In this document: one piece after another, positions 45,983 to 54,773 of the stretch
Layout: the number at the start of each line of letters is the position of its first letter
Numbering within the stretch: the stretch's first letter is position 1
Assembly (NCBI RefSeq): GCF_900637205.1
Contig: NZ_LR134355.1
Coordinates: forward strand, 2,666,001-2,730,000
Source: Mycolicibacterium chitae
GTDB lineage: Bacteria; Actinomycetota; Actinomycetes; Mycobacteriales; Mycobacteriaceae
Direction of reading: 5' to 3'
Length of the DNA stretch: 64,000 nucleotides
Program-made: the position numbers and the translations under genes
Notes under the pieces: generated by a model
The model's input: the letters and a program-made list of their open reading frames with translations, nothing else
What the model was told of the DNA's origin: nothing
The model's database searches: none

Positions 45983-46444
45983 GTGAGGAAAGCGATGACG
46001 ACGGCGGCCGCCGTGGTGGCGACCCTGTTGCTGGCACCGGCGGCGACGGCCGAACCGCCGCCCGGCGTCGCCGACGTGGACGCCTATCCCGTTGCGCAAG
46101 GCCGTTATTCGGTGCCGTCCGATTACGGTTGGCTGTTCTTCACGACCCCCGACGGCCGCGCGTGCGGTATCGGTCCCAACGGTGGTCCGGTCGGCTGCGA
46201 CGCGGTCCCGGCCGACGCCCCGCCCGGGACCGCGCAGACCGTCGTCGCTCCCGGATCGCCGGCGGTCTACCGCCCCTCGGCGGGCGCCGGTTTCGGTCGC
46301 GACGGGGTGGACGTGTTGCCCGAGGGCCATCGGCTGGTGAATTTCGGGGCCAGCTGCGCCATGGGGTTCCAGGGCGCGGTGACGTGTCAGACCTACGGCC
46401 GGCACGGGTTCACGATCTCGGGCGGCTACGGCGTGCTCTGGTAG
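45983..46444 (+). CDS. Small secreted protein with four cysteines
   Basis: A 153-aa protein starting at GTG 45983, 6 nt after GAGGAG. A Sec signal peptide ([23 protein letters not shown]) is cut most likely before EPPPG. The mature part has a Trp/Phe-rich segment ([13 protein letters not shown]) and four cysteines, in [12 protein letters not shown] and in [12 protein letters not shown], likely forming two disulfides. I recognise the look of mycobacterial secreted proteins of unknown function but can assign none. It overlaps the convergent dinB end by 19 nt and is only 11 nt from ansA. Confidence 0.75.
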   Translation: MRKAMTTAAAVVATLLLAPAATAEPPPGVADVDAYPVAQGRYSVPSDYGWLFFTTPDGRACGIGPNGGPVGCDAVPADAPPGTAQTVVAPGSPAVYRPSAGAGFGRDGVDVLPEGHRLVNFGASCAMGFQGAVTCQTYGRHGFTISGGYGVLW

Positions 46445-47790
46445 TCGGCCAGCTCGCTGAGGTAGTCGGCCCAGTCCAGGCTGTCGACCGGATTGGCCCG
46501 GACGATATCCGGACTGTCGACCGGGAATGTTCGCGTCGGACCCACTCCGCTGCAACGGGTTTCGAATCGCACGGTCATGACGCCGTGGCCGGCGCCCTGC
46601 AGCCAGCCGTGGCCCAACTGGGGGTGGGTGACGTCGTCGCCGATGCGCCAGCCCCCGGAGTCGGGTTCCGGCGGGGCGACCGGGATGCGGGTGTCGCCGA
46701 GCTCGGCCTCCTGCTGCTCGAGCTCGGGGAACAACGACTCCTGACGGACATCGGACAGCCCCGAAAAGCCCACGCCCAGAAGGCGAATCGGGCCGATGTC
46801 GACCGGGTCGAGCAGCAGCCGTCGCGCGGTGGCCAGCAGCGTCGCGACGTCAGTGGTGGCGTACGGCAGGGTGGCCGAGCGGGTCAGGGTGCTCATATCG
46901 GACTTCTTGAGCTTCACCGTGACGGTCCGTGCTCCCCTGCCGTCGCGCTCGAGGCGACGGTGCGCGTGCTCGGCGATGGGTCCGGTGGCCTCCCGCAGCT
47001 GATCCAGCGTGATGAGGTCGGCGGCGAACGTGGATTCGGCGCTGATCTGCTTGGCCTCCGCGCGTTCGGCCACCGGGCGGTGGTCGATGCCGCGTGCCAG
47101 TTGGTGCAGCGCGGGCCCGATGGTGACGCCCAGGATGCTGGCCACCTCGCTGCCTTCGAGGGCGGCCAGTTCGCCGACGGTCTCGATGCCCAGGCGGTGC
47201 AGCTTCTCCTCGGCCACCGGCCCGATCCCCCACAGCTTGCGTACCGGCAGACCGCTCAGCAGGGTCTTCTCCTCGGCGCGGCCCACCACCCGCACGCCGT
47301 CCGGTTTGGCCAGGCCCGAGGCGATCTTGGCGATCTGCTTGCCCGAACCCACGCCGACGGAGGCGACCAACCCCGTGCGTTCGCGGACCAGGCGCCGCAG
47401 GTCCTCACAGAAGCGTTCGGCCTCCGCTGCGTCGGCACCGACCAGCGCGGCGGGTTCGCCGAACGCCTCGTCGAAGGACAGCTGTTCGAGCACCGGGACG
47501 ACCTCCCGGATGGCGTCGAAGACGCGCTTGCTCGCGACGCTGTAGACCACCCCGCGCGGCGGCAGCACCACCGCGGCCGCACCGACCTGACGGCGGGCCT
47601 GATGCATGGGCATCGCCGAGCGCGCCCCGAAGACCCGGGCCTCATAGCTGGCGCCGGCCACCACACCGCGCCCGCCCAGGCCGCCGACCAGCACGGGGCG
47701 GCCCCGCAGGGTCGGGCGGGTCAGTTGCTCCACGGAGGCGAAGAACGCGTCCATGTCCAGATGCAACACCCAGCGGGCCGACAGATCCAC
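46426..47790 (-). CDS. dinB: Y-family DNA polymerase IV
   Basis: A 454-aa translesion polymerase corresponding to Rv1537 (DinB1). The metal-binding acids are D12 in LHLDMDAFF and D107-E108 in LSFDEAF. A beta-clamp motif QESLF follows the little-finger domain, and a C-terminal extension ([21 protein letters not shown]) is typical of the mycobacterial DinB1 type. GTG 47790 is preceded by TAACAT at 6 nt, so the message is probably leaderless. It diverges from the HNH gene, 48 nt apart. Confidence 0.94.
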   Translation of the reverse strand: MDLSARWVLHLDMDAFFASVEQLTRPTLRGRPVLVGGLGGRGVVAGASYEARVFGARSAMPMHQARRQVGAAAVVLPPRGVVYSVASKRVFDAIREVVPVLEQLSFDEAFGEPAALVGADAAEAERFCEDLRRLVRERTGLVASVGVGSGKQIAKIASGLAKPDGVRVVGRAEEKTLLSGLPVRKLWGIGPVAEEKLHRLGIETVGELAALEGSEVASILGVTIGPALHQLARGIDHRPVAERAEAKQISAESTFAADLITLDQLREATGPIAEHAHRRLERDGRGARTVTVKLKKSDMSTLTRSATLPYATTDVATLLATARRLLLDPVDIGPIRLLGVGFSGLSDVRQESLFPELEQQEAELGDTRIPVAPPEPDSGGWRIGDDVTHPQLGHGWLQGAGHGVMTVRFETRCSGVGPTRTFPVDSPDIVRANPVDSLDWADYLSELADYQSTP

Positions 47791-47838
47791 GCACCGATGT
47801 TAGGTCTCTTGTCACACCCCGGTGGCATACTCGCTCAT

Positions 47839-49278
47839 ATGTTCGAATTGGAGGTGTTGCCGCCGGTCACGCAGGTGCGTGAGCTGGACACTTCCGCTCT
47901 GGTCGACGCCATGGGCCGCGCGGCCCGGCTCGAGGCCGCCACCGCCGCGCGGCGACTGGCCGCGATCGCGGAGTTATTCGACCGCCGCCTACACGAGGTC
48001 GACGCCGACCAACGCGAGCAGTGGCTCATCGACGGTCACGAACAGGTGACCGCCGAAGTCGCCTGCGCCCTCGGTATCAGCCGGGCCCGGGCCTCGGCCC
48101 TGATCCGTGTCGCCCACGCCCTGTACGAGCGCCTACCCAAGACCGCCGCCAAGTTCGCCCTGGGCCTGGTCGATTACCGCGTCATCACGATCCTCGTCGC
48201 CCGTACCGAACTGATCCTCGATGACGCCGACGTGGCCACCCTCGATGCAGTGGTGGCCCGCCAGGTGCACCGCTGGAACCGGCTGTCCCGCAAGAAACTG
48301 ACCGACGCCATCGACACCTGCGTCCTCGACATCGACCGCCTCGCCAAAAAACCCGCCCGCACTCCCGCCGACGACCGCGAAATCGGCATCGGTCCCGACC
48401 GCGACGGCAACGCCGAAATCTGGGGCACCGTCGCCGCCCCGGACGCCATCGCCTTCGACACCCGCCTCAATGCCCTCGCCGACTCCGTGTGCCCCCAGGA
48501 CCCGCGCACCAAGGCCCGCCGCCGCGCCGACGCCCTCGGGGCCCTGTCGGTCGGGGCCACCACCCTGGCCTGCCACTGCGGCCGCGACGACTGCCCCACC
48601 CTGACCGAACCCGCCCCGCCGCAACCCGAGGTGGTCATCACCGTGGTGAGCGACCCGGCGGTCGGCACCGGCTACCTACCCGGCTACGGAGTACTGAGCG
48701 AACAAGCCCTTGCCGACATCGCCGAACGTGCCACCCAACAACTGCAACTGGCTCATCCCGGCGAGCACAGCGACCCCGAACCGGGCTACCGGCCCTCGGC
48801 CGCGCTGGCCGCCTTCGTCCGCGCCCGCGACCTGACCTGCCGCTTCCCCGGCTGCGACGCCCCGGCCCAGGTCTGTGACGTCGACCACACCGTGCCCTGG
48901 CCGCACGGGCCCACCCACCCGTCGAACCTCAAAATCCTCTGCCGTCGACACCACTTGCTCAAAACGTTCTACACCGGACCACGCTGGTGGAAAGACACCC
49001 AACGTCACGACGGCACCATCGTGTGGACCTCACCCACCGGCCACACCTACCGCACCAAACCCCATGGCGCCCTGCTGTTTCCGAGCCTGACCCGCTCCAC
49101 CGGCCACCTCGACCTGCCCGCCGCACCCCCACCGAAACCCGGCCGCGGCCACGCCATGCCCACCCGCACCATGACCCGCGCCCAACAAACCGCCTACCGC
49201 ATCAACTACGAACGCACCCAAAACGCCCAGTATTACGCGCTGAATCCCGAACCCCCACCCGAACCACCACCGTTCTGA
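47839..49278 (+). CDS. DUF222/HNH endonuclease of the 13E12 repeat family
   Basis: A 479-aa protein with an N-terminal DUF222 helical domain and a C-terminal HNH nuclease. The HNH core is CRFPGCDAPAQVCDVDHTVPWPHGPTHPSNLKILCRRHH in pieces, with both zinc CxxC-like elements intact; the catalytic D-H pair and the Asn are present, so it looks functional. This multi-copy family (REP13E12) is frequent in mycobacteria and often marks integration sites; its role is not settled. A CATACT hexamer 7 nt before ATG 47839 suggests leaderless expression. The reading frame is open upstream into dinB antisense, which I disregard. Confidence 0.88.
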   Translation: MFELEVLPPVTQVRELDTSALVDAMGRAARLEAATAARRLAAIAELFDRRLHEVDADQREQWLIDGHEQVTAEVACALGISRARASALIRVAHALYERLPKTAAKFALGLVDYRVITILVARTELILDDADVATLDAVVARQVHRWNRLSRKKLTDAIDTCVLDIDRLAKKPARTPADDREIGIGPDRDGNAEIWGTVAAPDAIAFDTRLNALADSVCPQDPRTKARRRADALGALSVGATTLACHCGRDDCPTLTEPAPPQPEVVITVVSDPAVGTGYLPGYGVLSEQALADIAERATQQLQLAHPGEHSDPEPGYRPSAALAAFVRARDLTCRFPGCDAPAQVCDVDHTVPWPHGPTHPSNLKILCRRHHLLKTFYTGPRWWKDTQRHDGTIVWTSPTGHTYRTKPHGALLFPSLTRSTGHLDLPAAPPPKPGRGHAMPTRTMTRAQQTAYRINYERTQNAQYYALNPEPPPEPPPF

Positions 49279-49297
49279 GGGTGGCTAGCCTGTCCTC

Positions 49298-49516
49298 ATG
49301 AGCTATCAGGAAGTGCCGATCCGTGCGGGCGTCATCCGGCTCGGGCAGTTCCTGAAGCTCGCAGGCCTGATCGACACCGGTGCCGACGCGAAGGCCGTGA
49401 TTGCCGACGGGTTGGTCACCGTCAACGACGAGGTCGAGTTGCGGCGCGGCCGGCAGCTACGCCCCGGTGACGTGGTGGTGGTCGACGGGCAGGGCGCCCG
49501 GGTCGCCGAAACGTAG
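49298..49516 (+). CDS. Small S4-domain RNA-binding protein
   Basis: A 72-aa protein that is almost only an S4 domain (IRLGQFLKLAGLIDTGADAKAVIADGLVTVNDEVELRRGRQL in pieces), like YbcJ/RlbA-type proteins associated with ribosomes. It lies 19 nt after the HNH gene and converges with ileS 18 nt away. A TAGCCT hexamer 8 nt before the ATG could give a leaderless transcript. Confidence 0.85.
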   Translation: MSYQEVPIRAGVIRLGQFLKLAGLIDTGADAKAVIADGLVTVNDEVELRRGRQLRPGDVVVVDGQGARVAET

Positions 49517-49534
49517 TCGCCGGAGCCCAGGCCG

Positions 49535-52500
49535 TCAGGCCTTGACCAGCGAGACCCGCACGCCGTCGCCGATCTCGGCCCCGTCGGTCACCTCGTCGGC
49601 CGCCACGACGTCGAAGCTGGTCGCCAGGATCTCCCCGGCGATCAGATCCCGGTGGGTGCGGGCCCAGTCCTGCTTCTCGGCGGGCACGGCCAGTCTGACC
49701 GCGATGCGATCGGAGATCTCGAGGCCGCTCGACTTGCGCAGATCCTGCAGTTCCCGGATCCGGTCCTTGGCCCAGCCCTCGGCCTCCAGCTCCGGGGTCA
49801 CGGTCGGATCGAGCACCACCAGGCCGGCGCCATCGGGCAGCGCGGCGGTGGAATCAGGTTCGGCGGCAACCAGTTTGGAGCTGTACTCCTCGGGCAGCAG
49901 CGTGGCGGGCCCGGCGGTCAGGGTGCCGTCCGCGTTGACCACCCCGGCGCCGGACTTGACCGCCTTGATGGCCGCCTGCACGTCCTTGCCGATGCGCGGG
50001 CCGGCGACGCGGGCGTTGACCGTCAGCTCGAACCGACCGAACTTCGCGATGTCGTCGGTCAATTCGACCGCCTTGACGTTCAGTTCGTCGGCGATCAGAT
50101 CGGCGAACGGCCGCAGCGCGTCGGGATCGGCGACGGCCACGGTGAGCTTCGGCAACGGCAGCCGCACGCGCAGCTTCTTGGCCTTGCGCAGCGAGGACCC
50201 CAGCGAGCAGACGTCGCGCACCTGATCCATGGCGGCCACCAGGGCGGGATCGGTGGGCAGGTTCGCCTCGGGCCAATCGGTCAGGTGCACCGACCGCTGA
50301 CCGGTGAGCCCGCGCCAGATCACCTCGGTCGCCAACGGCAGCAACGGGGCGGCCAGCCGTGCCGTCACCTCGAGCACCGTGTGCAGGGTGTCGATCGCGT
50401 CGCGATCTTCGTCCCAGAATCGGTTACGCGACCGTCGCACATACCAATTGGTGAGGGCCTCGGTGAACGACCGCAACTGTTCACACGCCCCGGAGATGTC
50501 GCAGCCGTCCAGCGCGGCGGTCAGGTCGTCGCGCAGCACGGCCAGCTTCGCCAGGATGTAGCGGTCCAGGACATGGGTCGAATCGGTCCGCCACTGCCCC
50601 ACCGACGGCGCGTACAGCGCCAGGAAGCTGTAGGCGTTGGACAGCGGCAGCAGCACCTGCCGCACGCCCTCGCGGATGCCCTGTTCGGTGACGATCAGGT
50701 TGCCGCCGCGCAGGATCGGCGAGGCCATCAGGAACCAGCGCATGGCGTCGGAGCCGTCGCGGTCGAACACCTCGGTGACGTCCGGGTAGTTGCGCAGCGA
50801 CTTGCTCATCTTCTGACCGTCGTTGCCCAGCACGATGCCGTGGCTGACGCAGGTCTTGAACGCGGGCTTGTCGAACAGCGCGGTGGCCAGCACGTGCAGG
50901 GTGTAGAACCAGCCCCGGGTCTGGCCGATGTACTCGACGATGAAATCGCCCGGAAAGTGCGGCTCCTCGCCGTCCCCCCCGTCGAACCAGGCCCGGTTCT
51001 CGAACGGGTAGTGCACCTGGGCATACGGCATGGACCCGGAGTCGAACCAGACGTCGAAGACGTCCTCGATCCGGCGCATCGTCGACTTGCCGGTCGGGTC
51101 GTCGGGGTTGGGCCGGGTCAACTCGTCGATGTAGGGCCGGTGCAGATTGTCCGGCCGCACGCCGAAGTCGCGCTCGAGTTCGTCCAGACTGCCGTAGACG
51201 TCGATCCGGGGATACGCCGGATCGTCGGAGGTCCACACCGGAATGGGCGTGCCCCAGTAGCGGTTTCGGGAGATCGACCAGTCGCGGGCCCCCTGCAGCC
51301 ACTTGCCGAACTGACCGTCCTTGACGTGCTCGGGATACCAGGTGATCTGCTGATTGAGTTCGACCATCCGATCCCGGAACTCCGTCACCTTGACGAACCA
51401 CGACGACACCGCGCGGTAGATCAGCGGGTTGCGGCAGCGCCAGCAATGCGGGTAGGAGTGCTCGTAGGTCTCGTGCCGCAGCAGCACCGCGCCGTTGACG
51501 GCGGCAGAACCGGTGCCGTTCTTCAGGTCTCGGATGATCTGCGGGTTCGCCTCGAAGACCTGCAGGCCCTGATAGTCCGGGACGGTCGCGTCGAAGCGCC
51601 CCTTGGAGTCGACCGGGGTCGCCGGGACGATCCCGACGGTGTCGGTGGTGGCCTTGTCGTCCTCGCCGTAGGCCGGCGCCATGTGCACGATGCCGGTGCC
51701 GTCCTCGGTGGTCACGTAGTCGCCGCGCAACACCTGAAAGGCGTTGTCCGCCTTGTCGGTATCCACGAAGTACGGGAACGGCGGCAGGTAGTGCGCACCC
51801 AGCAGGTCGGCGCCGGTGTGCGTCCCGACGATCTCGGGTTCCTCGCCCAGCTCCCGGGCATAGGCGGCGAGCCGGGCCTGCGCCAGCACGTAACGATTCC
51901 CGTCCGGGCCCGCAACCTCGACGTAGTCCACATCCGGGTTGACCGCCACGGCCTGGTTCGACGGCAGGGTCCACGGCGTGGTGGTCCACACCAGCAGGTA
52001 CGCCCCGGCCAGCGGCCCGTCGGAGACCCGGAGGCCCACGGTGATCGCCGGATCCTGGCGGCTCTGGTAGACGTCGTCGTCCATCCGCAGTTCGTGGCTG
52101 GACAGCGGGGTCTCGTCGTTCCAGCAGTACGGCAGCACCCGGAAGCCCTCGTAGGCCAGGCCCTTGTCCCACAGCTGCTTGAACGCCCAGATGACCGATT
52201 CCATGAAGGTCAGGTCGAGCGTCTTGTAGTCGTTGTCGAAGTCGACCCACCGGGCCTGACGAGTGACATAGGCGCGCCACTCGTCGGTGTACTTCAGCAC
52301 CGAGGCGCGGCAAGCGTCGTTGAACTTCTCGATGCCCATCTCTTCGATCTGGGCCTTGTCGGTGATGCCCAGCTGGCGCTGCACCTCGAGTTCGGCGGGC
52401 AGGCCGTGGGTGTCCCACCCGAAGCGCCGCTCCACCTTGTAGCCACGCATGGTGCGGTACCGCGGGACGATGTCCTTGACGTAGCCGGTCAGCAGGTGCC

Positions 52501-52708
52501 CGTAGTGCGGCAGGCCGTTCGCGAAAGGCGGACCGTCGTAGAACACATACTCGGGAGCGCCCTCCCGACGGTCGATCGAGGCGCGGAACGTGTCGTCGGC
52601 GTCCCAGTACGCCAGCACCTCGGTCTCGAGCTGCGGGAAGTTCGGCGCGCCCGCGCTGAACTTGGGATAGGCGTTGGGGCTGGTGTGTGGACTACCGCTG
52701 TCGGCCAC
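49535..52708 (-). CDS. ileS: Isoleucyl-tRNA synthetase
   Basis: IleS charges tRNA-Ile and edits valine. The 1057-aa class I enzyme has the ATP motif [11 protein letters not shown] (HYGH), the editing domain with the conserved [13 protein letters not shown], the second signature [15 protein letters not shown], a zinc-like CWRCRNP segment, and a long C-terminal tRNA-binding domain. At over 1000 aa it is of the eukaryote-like type that can confer mupirocin tolerance, as in other mycobacteria (family knowledge). It starts at GTG 52708, 10 nt after AGGAG, and is controlled by a T-box leader. Confidence 0.96.
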   Translation of the reverse strand: MADSGSPHTSPNAYPKFSAGAPNFPQLETEVLAYWDADDTFRASIDRREGAPEYVFYDGPPFANGLPHYGHLLTGYVKDIVPRYRTMRGYKVERRFGWDTHGLPAELEVQRQLGITDKAQIEEMGIEKFNDACRASVLKYTDEWRAYVTRQARWVDFDNDYKTLDLTFMESVIWAFKQLWDKGLAYEGFRVLPYCWNDETPLSSHELRMDDDVYQSRQDPAITVGLRVSDGPLAGAYLLVWTTTPWTLPSNQAVAVNPDVDYVEVAGPDGNRYVLAQARLAAYARELGEEPEIVGTHTGADLLGAHYLPPFPYFVDTDKADNAFQVLRGDYVTTEDGTGIVHMAPAYGEDDKATTDTVGIVPATPVDSKGRFDATVPDYQGLQVFEANPQIIRDLKNGTGSAAVNGAVLLRHETYEHSYPHCWRCRNPLIYRAVSSWFVKVTEFRDRMVELNQQITWYPEHVKDGQFGKWLQGARDWSISRNRYWGTPIPVWTSDDPAYPRIDVYGSLDELERDFGVRPDNLHRPYIDELTRPNPDDPTGKSTMRRIEDVFDVWFDSGSMPYAQVHYPFENRAWFDGGDGEEPHFPGDFIVEYIGQTRGWFYTLHVLATALFDKPAFKTCVSHGIVLGNDGQKMSKSLRNYPDVTEVFDRDGSDAMRWFLMASPILRGGNLIVTEQGIREGVRQVLLPLSNAYSFLALYAPSVGQWRTDSTHVLDRYILAKLAVLRDDLTAALDGCDISGACEQLRSFTEALTNWYVRRSRNRFWDEDRDAIDTLHTVLEVTARLAAPLLPLATEVIWRGLTGQRSVHLTDWPEANLPTDPALVAAMDQVRDVCSLGSSLRKAKKLRVRLPLPKLTVAVADPDALRPFADLIADELNVKAVELTDDIAKFGRFELTVNARVAGPRIGKDVQAAIKAVKSGAGVVNADGTLTAGPATLLPEEYSSKLVAAEPDSTAALPDGAGLVVLDPTVTPELEAEGWAKDRIRELQDLRKSSGLEISDRIAVRLAVPAEKQDWARTHRDLIAGEILATSFDVVAADEVTDGAEIGDGVRVSLVKA

Positions 52709-52920
52709 TGCGCGTCGTCTCCTGTGCCTGGCATCTTCGGCACGGGGACGACGTCGCGCCGGTGCGCGAGCGCCGCGGTACCACCCCGCTTGCGCGCCGG
52801 AGGCACGCCGCTCAACTTCGTTCGGCTGTGACGGGCCGACCCGTTCGGTTCTACTGGGCCCGACGCGGCGGGCGGTTCTTCCGAAGGCTCCCCGGTGATG
52901 GCCGGATCAGCGCCGTGGTC
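52709..52920 (-). promoter_or_regulatory. T-box riboswitch leader of ileS
   Basis: On the minus strand the leader contains GGGGTGGTACCGCGG (52787-52773), a clear T-box core whose TGGT can pair with the tRNA acceptor end. Upstream, CGGCCATCACCGGGGAGCC holds an ATC isoleucine specifier (52899-52897) in a short stem I of the actinobacterial ileS type. GTGCCTCC (52807-52800) can mask the GGCAC-AGGAG segment before the GTG start, consistent with control of translation by tRNA-Ile charging. Confidence 0.9.
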
Positions 52921-52952
52921 TCGATTCTAGACAGCGTCGATTCTAGCCAGCG
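52921..52952 (-). promoter_or_regulatory. Tandem repeat carrying two TAGAAT -10 hexamers before the T-box
   Basis: A 16-bp unit, TCGATTCTAG[A/C]CAGCG (plus sense), occurs at 52921-52936 and 52937-52952 with one mismatch. On the minus strand each copy contains TAGAAT (52929-52924 and 52945-52940), a strong -10. The nearer copy would start transcription around 52917, just before the T-box stem. Confidence 0.6.
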
Positions 52953-52959
52953 ACGCAAA

Positions 52960-53532
52960 TCAGCTGGAGACCACTTCGATCAGCACCAGCGGCAGTTGTT
53001 CGTCGAACTCCTCGACGGTGTGCCGGTCGAAGCTGCGTGTGTCGTACCACCAGTTCAGATAGATCACGTCGGCCCCGCGCCGCGCGTGCAGCGCCAGCAG
53101 GTGGCCCTCGGGCGGGGTGGTGCCGGACACCGTCGAGCGGTAGGACACCCAGGCCTGCCCGGCGACCGCGGTATCGGCGCGCGTCACCGCGGCCAACGGG
53201 TCGGCCGGGACGGGGCCACGCAGGTCACTGCACTCCAGTCGCCTGCGCCGCGACGACTGCTCGCCGTCGAGCTCCACGATCAGCGCTCCGGACCCGACGG
53301 TGCGCGCGATTGCACGCCCGAGCGCCGCCACCAGGATCAGCTCGAAGGCGGCGCCGCCAGCCACCCCCGGGGAAGTCACCTCCGCGGTCAGGACGGGGTC
53401 CAACCGGCTGGCCAACTTCGCCATGTCGGTGGCCTTCGGGCGCGGATCGACCCATCGGTCGGTGAGCCACTGCGCATCGTCGGTGCGGTGCCGAGCGGGG
53501 GCGGCCGAGCGAACCAGGGATGTTGCGGGCAT
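52960..53532 (-). CDS. Stand-alone protein resembling the C-terminal half of a condensation domain
   Basis: A 190-aa soluble protein. AFELILVAALGRAIARTVGSGALIVELDGE resembles the core helix/strand pair at the middle of NRPS/PapA condensation domains. The end ADVIYLNWWYDTRSFDRHTVEEFDEQL resembles the last strand and helix of such domains. The N-terminal half with the catalytic HHxxxDG motif is absent, so it should not be an active acyltransferase. ATG 53532 follows TACGGT by 7 nt (leaderless type). It could be a scaffolding protein or a remnant; its intact frame argues for a gene. It diverges from the HTH gene over phased repeats. Confidence 0.6.
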   Translation of the reverse strand: MPATSLVRSAAPARHRTDDAQWLTDRWVDPRPKATDMAKLASRLDPVLTAEVTSPGVAGGAAFELILVAALGRAIARTVGSGALIVELDGEQSSRRRRLECSDLRGPVPADPLAAVTRADTAVAGQAWVSYRSTVSGTTPPEGHLLALHARRGADVIYLNWWYDTRSFDRHTVEEFDEQLPLVLIEVVSS

Positions 53533-53600
53533 ACGTCAACCGTAGGCGTGTTGTCCCAAAATTGGGAGAGTCGTCTCAAATCTTCTACGGTCGTGTCAAT
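53531..53600. promoter_or_regulatory. Phased 20-bp repeats in the divergent promoter
   Basis: The 10-mers TTGTCCCAAA (53551), TCGTCTCAAA (53571) and TCGTGTCAAT (53591) start exactly 20 bp apart and fit T[TC]GT[CG][CT]CAA[AT]. A weaker copy with the same GTCAA core lies at 53531, over the start of the half-condensation gene. The last copy covers the -35 of a promoter with -10 TATGGT (53618-53623). CCCAA-AA-TTGGG (53555-53566) adds a local palindrome. This looks like a cooperative operator; the adjacent HTH protein is the obvious candidate to bind it. Confidence 0.65.
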
Positions 53601-53629
53601 ACCCGGGTGACCGCGTCTATGGTGGACGG

Positions 53630-53995
53630 GTGCCCCGCACCGACGAGAACGGCCGGCAACTCAAAGCCCTGCTGGACTATCTGCTTGACGGAGACGTCGA
53701 TGCGAAGGCGATCTACACCGCCCTCGGGGTATCGAGCAGCACCTATTACCGCCGGATCAAGGAGCGCGACTACCCCAACGCGGAGGAACTGCGCCTGGTC
53801 GCGGATCGGTTCGCGTTGAGCTATCCGGACCTGCAGATCCGCTTCGGCCTGATGAGCCGCCAAGAGGTGTACCACTATCTGGAGTCGGCCCCGGTGGCGG
53901 TGGCCTCACTCACCGATCAGACTGCGACCGCACGCACCGCGCGACGGCCGAAGTTGTCGCAATTGTCGCCACGCCCGGACGCGCCGCCGCTGTAG
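53630..53995 (+). CDS. Small HTH DNA-binding protein (immunity-repressor-like)
   Basis: A 121-aa protein with a helix-turn-helix: DAKAIYTALGVSSSTYYRRIKERDYPNAEELRLVADRFALSYPDLQIRFGL (about residues 24-74, quoted here as the span from VDAKAIY to RFGL). The C-terminal 35 residues are polar and Arg/Pro-rich. Similar proteins in mycobacteria are often labelled immunity repressors after phage counterparts, but no prophage is present here. The GTG start at 53630 lies 6 nt after TATGGT, so the transcript is probably leaderless. It is followed 37 nt later by a membrane protein, probably its partner. Confidence 0.75.
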   Translation: MPRTDENGRQLKALLDYLLDGDVDAKAIYTALGVSSSTYYRRIKERDYPNAEELRLVADRFALSYPDLQIRFGLMSRQEVYHYLESAPVAVASLTDQTATARTARRPKLSQLSPRPDAPPL

Positions 53996-54032
53996 CGGCC
54001 TCCGGACCCCCATTGTTGAAAGCGTTCCCACG

Positions 54033-54767
54033 ATGGCCCTGACCTTCATCATCACCATCACGTTGGTGTGCATTGGGTGGAGCCTGTGGATCCGGCGCCT
54101 GACCTGGTCGTGTCGCTGGGAGGTCGCGGCGACCCTCAACATCGCGCTGCAAGGCGGCGCGGTCCTGTTGATGTCGCCCTGGGCCTCGGCGACGCTGGGG
54201 CCGATCCTGTACGACCTGACCGGCAAGTGGAACTTCGAGGACTACCTCGGTCACGATCTCTACGTCGTCGCCGCCTCGGCGATCGTCTACAACGCGATCG
54301 GTCGACTGCACGACGACTCGGCGATGCAGGAGACGTTCAAGCAGTACGTCGAGCGGCCCGCGACGCTGTGTATCCCGTTGCTGTTGGCCACCTTCTGGCT
54401 GGGCAACGGCGCGGCGATCTACCACCCCGACTTCTTCCAGCTGCCCACCGACTTCTGGCTGTCCGCCTACTGGGTCCTGCTGTGTTCGATGCTGCTCTAC
54501 CTGTTGGCCTACGGCGCCCGGGCCATGCTGGTGTTGCGCCGGGATCCCCGTTCGCGGCGGATCGCCACCGTCTACCTGATCGCGTCGGCCAGCGGCATGC
54601 TCGCCTGCGTGGTGCGCATCATCACCGCGCTGGTGCCGCAGCTGCAGCCGCTCGAAAACGGCAAGATGGTCTGGCTTTCCGCGTGCACGTGCGGTGCGGT
54701 GTTCGCGCTCACCGCCGCGCACTCGTGGCGGGTCAAGATCCGGGGGCTGACCGGGGTGCCCCGCTGA
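54033..54767 (+). CDS. Multi-pass membrane protein paired with the HTH gene
   Basis: A 244-aa protein with about seven hydrophobic segments: near residues 2-18, 28-48, 68-90, 108-128, 140-165, 177-200 and 215-233. Polar loops include LYDLTGKWNFEDYLGHDLY and YHPDFFQLPTDFW. The N-terminus MALTFIITITLVCIGWSLW is itself hydrophobic. I do not recognise the family. Its spacing behind the HTH gene suggests a membrane sensor or target of that regulator. It converges on the fadD remnant, 6 nt away. Confidence 0.72.
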   Translation: MALTFIITITLVCIGWSLWIRRLTWSCRWEVAATLNIALQGGAVLLMSPWASATLGPILYDLTGKWNFEDYLGHDLYVVAASAIVYNAIGRLHDDSAMQETFKQYVERPATLCIPLLLATFWLGNGAAIYHPDFFQLPTDFWLSAYWVLLCSMLLYLLAYGARAMLVLRRDPRSRRIATVYLIASASGMLACVVRIITALVPQLQPLENGKMVWLSACTCGAVFALTAAHSWRVKIRGLTGVPR

Positions 54768-54773
54768 GCTCCG

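Noticed and set aside
47839..49278. Prophage or integrated element around the 13E12 gene
   Set aside because: No integrase, phage structural genes or att repeats are present nearby; the gene sits alone between dinB and the S4 gene.
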